Shown here piece after piece: positions 6,370 through 9,404 of a DNA stretch of 9,404 nucleotides. Under the pieces are notes generated by a model. The model saw only the letters and a list, made by a program, of their open reading frames with translations. It was not told the DNA's origin and searched no databases. The stretch is from JAKBCQ01 sp021807585 (lineage in GTDB: Bacteria; Planctomycetota; Planctomycetia; Isosphaerales; Isosphaeraceae), in the NCBI GenBank assembly GCA_027325115.1, contig DAHWFG010000475.1:1-9404 (forward strand). The letters run 5' to 3'. Positions within the stretch are counted from its first letter, which is position 1; every line of letters starts with the position of its first letter. Position numbers and translations under genes: made by a program.

Positions 6370-7566
6370 ATGAAATCGATCGCGGCGCTGATCGCTCGGA
6401 ATCAAAATCGCCCTTGGCCCGATCGACCAGTTCGGGCGGCGCTCGCGATCACCGAACTCGAAGTCGGCGGCGCCGAGCGGGCTCTTGTCGCCCTGGCCAA
6501 AGGGATCGATCGCCGGCGTTTTGATCCGTCCGTCGTGTGTCTCGGCGACGAAGGGCCGCTTGTACAGGTGTTGCGCGAATCGGGAATCGAGACGATCGTT
6601 CTGGGGGCGAGCCCGCGGCGGCCGATTCGAGGGGTCGCGGCGCTCGCTCGCGCGCTGAAATCAATTTCGCCACAAATTGTGCAGAGTTTCTTATTTCACG
6701 CGAACGTATCGGCGCGGGTCGCGGCGATTTTCGCGGGTCGACCGATCGTCGTCGGCGGGATGCGAGTCGCCGAGCGCGAAAAGACTTGGCACGTTCTGCT
6801 CGAATCGCTTTCCTCAGGGCTCGCGGCGGGTTCGGTGTGCGTCTCACACGGCGTTTGGCGGTTCGCGCGGTTCGAGTGCCGAATCCCCTCCGAGCGGCTC
6901 GTCGTCATCCCCAACGCGATCGATCCGGTCGCGTACGATTACGCCGAGCCGATCGCCAAAACCGAACTCGGGCTTTCCGAGGATTCATTCGTCGCACTGT
7001 TCGTCGGCAGGCTCGACCGTCAAAAAGGAATTGAACATTTATTAGATGCCGCCGAGATCGTGATCAAAGAGCATGATCATTGGCGCTTATTGATCGTCGG
7101 CGAAGGTCCCGAGGCCGAGCGGGTCGATTCGGCGATCGAGGCGAGCTCGTCGATGCGCGGTCGCGTGCTCAGGACGGGTCGGCGCGACGACGTTCCTCGA
7201 CTTTTAAAAACATGTAATTATCTCGTTTTACCATCGCTTTGGGAGGGGATGCCGAACGTCGTGCTCGAGGCGATGGCGGCGGGCCGCGCCGTGATCGCGA
7301 CGAACGTCGAGGGGAGCGAGGAGCTCGTCGTCCCCGGAGAAACGGGCCGGCTCGTCCCTCCGGGAGATTCCGCCTCGCTCGCGAGGGCGCTTATCGAAGC
7401 GGCGCGAAACCCGGGCGAGATTCGCGCGATGGGCGCCGCGGCGCGCGTTCGAGTCGGCGAATCGTATCGACCGGAAACAATCATTCAAGCATACGAACAA
7501 TTATGGGCTTCGCTGCTCGGTCTCGAATACGAGGCGCCGCGCTCGCCCGAGGCCTCCGTAAAATAA
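6370..7566 (+). CDS. GT4-type glycosyltransferase (GT-B fold)
   Basis: A 398-residue retaining glycosyltransferase of the GT4 type, expected to move a sugar from a nucleotide donor onto a lipid- or protein-linked acceptor at the cytoplasmic membrane surface. The N-terminal acceptor domain opens with LAITELEVGGAERALVALA (25-43), the GGAER motif common in this group. A linker PNAIDP (181-186) precedes the donor domain. There, FVGRLDRQKGIEHLLDA (211-227) supplies the phosphate-contacting Arg214 and Lys219, and WEGMPNVVLEAMAAG holds the E-x7-E pair (Glu292, Glu300). Length is usual. The frame begins at an ATG at 6319 with no ribosome site; the ATG at 6370 has GGGGG five bases ahead, so I favour it, with moderate certainty. 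No sugar-pathway genes adjoin it, so the glycan is unknown; exopolysaccharide, lipopolysaccharide or a glycolipid are all possible. Confidence 0.9.
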   Translation: MKSIAALIARNQNRPWPDRPVRAALAITELEVGGAERALVALAKGIDRRRFDPSVVCLGDEGPLVQVLRESGIETIVLGASPRRPIRGVAALARALKSISPQIVQSFLFHANVSARVAAIFAGRPIVVGGMRVAEREKTWHVLLESLSSGLAAGSVCVSHGVWRFARFECRIPSERLVVIPNAIDPVAYDYAEPIAKTELGLSEDSFVALFVGRLDRQKGIEHLLDAAEIVIKEHDHWRLLIVGEGPEAERVDSAIEASSSMRGRVLRTGRRDDVPRLLKTCNYLVLPSLWEGMPNVVLEAMAAGRAVIATNVEGSEELVVPGETGRLVPPGDSASLARALIEAARNPGEIRAMGAAARVRVGESYRPETIIQAYEQLWASLLGLEYEAPRSPEASVK

Positions 7567-7606
7567 ACGCATAATCGCTCGATCATGATCTTATCAACCG
7601 CGAAGG

Positions 7607-8299
7607 TCATCGTTTTTTGGGGGTGAGAACGACGTTGTCGATACGGCAGACGACGTCTTGAAAGTCGTCGTTGGTCGAGTATTCCCAGCCGATCAGATAA
7701 GCGTTGGGGATGATCATATCGGTCGCCTTATCCTTAACAGGATAGATCATCGCCTTGTACGGCTGTTTGGCGAGTCGCTTGTTGATCGCGGCGACAAGCG
7801 AAGGTTGGGTGAAAACCCCGCCGTCGTCGAAGCCGTCGTTCGAAATCCAAAGACCGAACGGTTCGCGGCCCGGATCGAACATCGTCGACGAACCCTCCAA
7901 AAGCGGCGGAGGAAGATTCTTCTCGTGTTCCAGATCGGCGGCGGTATTTTTATACTTATACGACCATAAATTATGTTTATGAGGAGCGTCGGCTTTGGGG
8001 CCGGGGGCGTACCAGCCGCCGCGGGTCGTCGTCTCGAGTCCGAGAGCGATGAGAGGGGTGAACTTGACGGGGCCGTCGCCGGCTTTCTGGAACAATCCCG
8101 GGACGTTTTCGACCGTCGTCTCGACGCGATTCGCGAGATCGCCGCGCATCGACAGGCCGTAACGCGTCTTGAGGATGTCTTCCCAGTTCGGCTCGCCCGG
8201 GCCGGGTTGAACCTTCGGTTGCCCGGCGGAGCGCGCAACCGCCGCGGCTAAAGCGATCATCGCAAGGACGTAAATATAAGATAGCTTTCTAGTCTTCAT
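7607..8299 (-). CDS. Secreted protein of unknown function
   Basis: A 230-residue protein I do not recognise as a named family. Residues 1-26 are a clear signal peptide: MKTRK, a hydrophobic core YIYVLAMIALAAAVA, and a likely cut near RSAGQ. The mature chain begins with a Pro/Gly-rich stretch, then NWEDILKTRYGLS. The C-terminal half carries EPFGLWISNDGFDDGGVFTQ (147-164) and GWEYSTNDDFQDVVCRIDNV (204-223). The latter faintly recalls the acidic 'DNDFNDV' signature of DUF4114-like secreted beta-sandwiches, possibly calcium-binding; that link is tentative. I start at 8299 because the 50 codons further upstream, to 8449, overlap the neighbouring gene and lack a signal-peptide logic. The ribosome site, GAAAGAA, is weak. 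It lies 76 bases after the YfhO-like gene on the same strand and could share its transcript. Confidence 0.75.
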   Translation of the reverse strand: MKTRKLSYIYVLAMIALAAAVARSAGQPKVQPGPGEPNWEDILKTRYGLSMRGDLANRVETTVENVPGLFQKAGDGPVKFTPLIALGLETTTRGGWYAPGPKADAPHKHNLWSYKYKNTAADLEHEKNLPPPLLEGSSTMFDPGREPFGLWISNDGFDDGGVFTQPSLVAAINKRLAKQPYKAMIYPVKDKATDMIIPNAYLIGWEYSTNDDFQDVVCRIDNVVLTPKKR

Positions 8300-8375
8300 G
8301 ATTGTTCTTTCTTGAAATCGTGGAACGATTGATGGAAGACGATATCGGTCGAATGTACCACGAATCCGCTCGCGA

Positions 8376-9404
8376 TCAACGGTTTCGTCTCCGGATCGAA
8401 GCGAGACCGCCGAAAGATCCGATCGCGCATCCCGCAACCACGATCGCAATCCCCGCCGCGGTCAGCCGCGTACCGACCCAAAACGAATCAGGCTTATAAA
8501 TATATGTCATCTTATGTTCCCCTTTCTCGACCGCCGCTCCGCGCATCATCCGGTTCACGCGTAAAATCGGCGCGGCGCGACCGTCGACATAAAGCTTCCA
8601 GCCGGGATAATATACGTCGGCCAGAACGACGATCCCGGGCTTATCGAGCGTCGCAGTCATCTCGACTCGCGTCGGCTCGGGAATCGTCACGTCGACCTTC
8701 TCCGAGGGAGATCCTCCTCCCTGCGAATACCGGGTGAGGGTCGATTCGAGATCGCGATCGATCTCGACGAGCGCCGTCCGTTTGAGGTCGATCTCCTCCG
8801 CGGTGGGATCCGACCACAAACCATCGTTTTTATATAATAACTTTTCCACGATCTTCGCTCGCGCAGCACGCTCGAGCCCTTTGATCGGTTCGATCGTCCG
8901 CGCCTCGTGCACCACCCAGGCGCGCGGGAAAGCGTCGAGATTGCGAAGAATCTGAAAATCTTCTTTCATGATCCAATCTTTAACTCTCGCGCCGCGATCG
9001 GCGCCCTCGAACGCCTCTCGCCCGGGATAAACGGGTTCGGATCGCGGCAGGAACGACGCATACCCGCGGTGTTCTTGCACCCAACCCGCGGCCATCGCGG
9101 GGACGAGAAAATAACGCGCGCCCCAAAGATCGTAACCCCGCCGCGGATGGCAGACGACGCGAGCCCCCGCGACCTCCTGACCGAACGACGCGCGGCTTAA
9201 AGCCGACGCCGTCGCCGGCTTGACCGACATCATGAACGGCCCGAAAAAAAACTCATAATCATAGAGCTCCGCGGTCCCCTTGGTGATCGCGTAACACACT
9301 CCATAAGGAACGCCGTACTTGGGCTGGAGCGTGTCGCGCTCCCAACGCATAATCGCGTGATAACGATCCGATGATGAATATAATAGCCAATCGTTAGGTT
9401 CCCA
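8376..9404 (-). CDS. YfhO-like membrane protein, C-terminal part (5' end beyond the window)
   Basis: The frame stays open to the right edge, so 342 C-terminal residues of a larger protein are visible; the usual start candidate at 9350 is only an internal Met. Full YfhO-type proteins have many N-terminal membrane helices and a long extracytoplasmic region. Seen here are the late parts: ILRNLDAFPRAWVVHEA (near 152-168), a segment typical of the family, then a beta-rich domain with LADVYYPGWKLYVDGR (about 261-276), a GEHKMTYIYKP strand, one membrane helix (about 309-331, GTRLTAAGIAIVVAGCAIG) and a basic tail RRRNR. Family members have been linked to glycosylation of lipoteichoic acid in Firmicutes and are annotated simply as membrane proteins elsewhere, so in a planctomycete a sugar-transfer or glycan-export role is only a possibility. 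Confidence 0.85.
   Translation of the reverse strand, partial: WEPNDWLLYSSSDRYHAIMRWERDTLQPKYGVPYGVCYAITKGTAELYDYEFFFGPFMMSVKPATASALSRASFGQEVAGARVVCHPRRGYDLWGARYFLVPAMAAGWVQEHRGYASFLPRSEPVYPGREAFEGADRGARVKDWIMKEDFQILRNLDAFPRAWVVHEARTIEPIKGLERAARAKIVEKLLYKNDGLWSDPTAEEIDLKRTALVEIDRDLESTLTRYSQGGGSPSEKVDVTIPEPTRVEMTATLDKPGIVVLADVYYPGWKLYVDGRAAPILRVNRMMRGAAVEKGEHKMTYIYKPDSFWVGTRLTAAGIAIVVAGCAIGSFGGLASIRRRNR

Noticed and set aside
6537..7034. 165-residue plus-strand frame inside the glycosyltransferase
   Set aside because: Arg-rich out-of-frame shadow; the main frame carries all GT4 motifs.
7567..7606. Possible terminator between the convergent glycosyltransferase and secreted-protein genes
   Set aside because: Only a short GATCATGATC palindrome is present, and no stable stem precedes the T run at 7613-7618.
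8300..8449. Fifty-residue N-terminal extension of the secreted protein
   Set aside because: It overlaps the end of the YfhO-like gene and puts the signal peptide in the middle of the chain.

Overview
The window most resembles a GC-rich planctomycete, perhaps near Isosphaeraceae. This is inferred from gene content: an Uma2-family nuclease, a paralogous pair of Ser/Pro-linker outer-membrane barrels, a YfhO-type membrane protein, a secreted protein of unknown function, and AT-rich intergenic islands in GC-rich DNA. No rRNA, tRNA, CRISPR array, transposase or phage gene is visible.

Layout. Positions 14-2873 hold two tandem minus-strand paralogs for secreted proteins that look like outer-membrane beta-barrels (about 70% identical over their last ~298 residues, by hand alignment). 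Between them, on the minus strand and directly before the first paralog, is a textbook fluoride riboswitch (crcB motif) whose 3' pseudoknot strand is also the first strand of a strong intrinsic terminator. This is the best discovery in the window: it places an outer-membrane protein of unknown function under fluoride control, while the upstream paralog shows no such element. An AT-rich divergent promoter region (2874-3211) separates the second paralog from a plus-strand Uma2 nuclease-like gene (3212-3781).

Positions 3853-6212 hold a minus-strand two-gene operon for polar amino-acid uptake: a fused substrate-binding protein/permease, then its ATPase, coupled by an ATGA overlap. A GT4-type glycosyltransferase (6370-7566) is read divergently from it. 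It converges on a short secreted protein of unknown function (7607-8299), upstream of which, on the same strand, lies the C-terminal part of a YfhO-like membrane protein (8376-9404) that runs off the right edge.

How the parts work together: only the ABC transporter pair is clearly one functional unit. The riboswitch and first barrel form a regulatory unit that should be made only when fluoride is present. The left edge cuts that transcription unit just after the barrel gene, so a fluoride exporter could lie immediately downstream, out of view.
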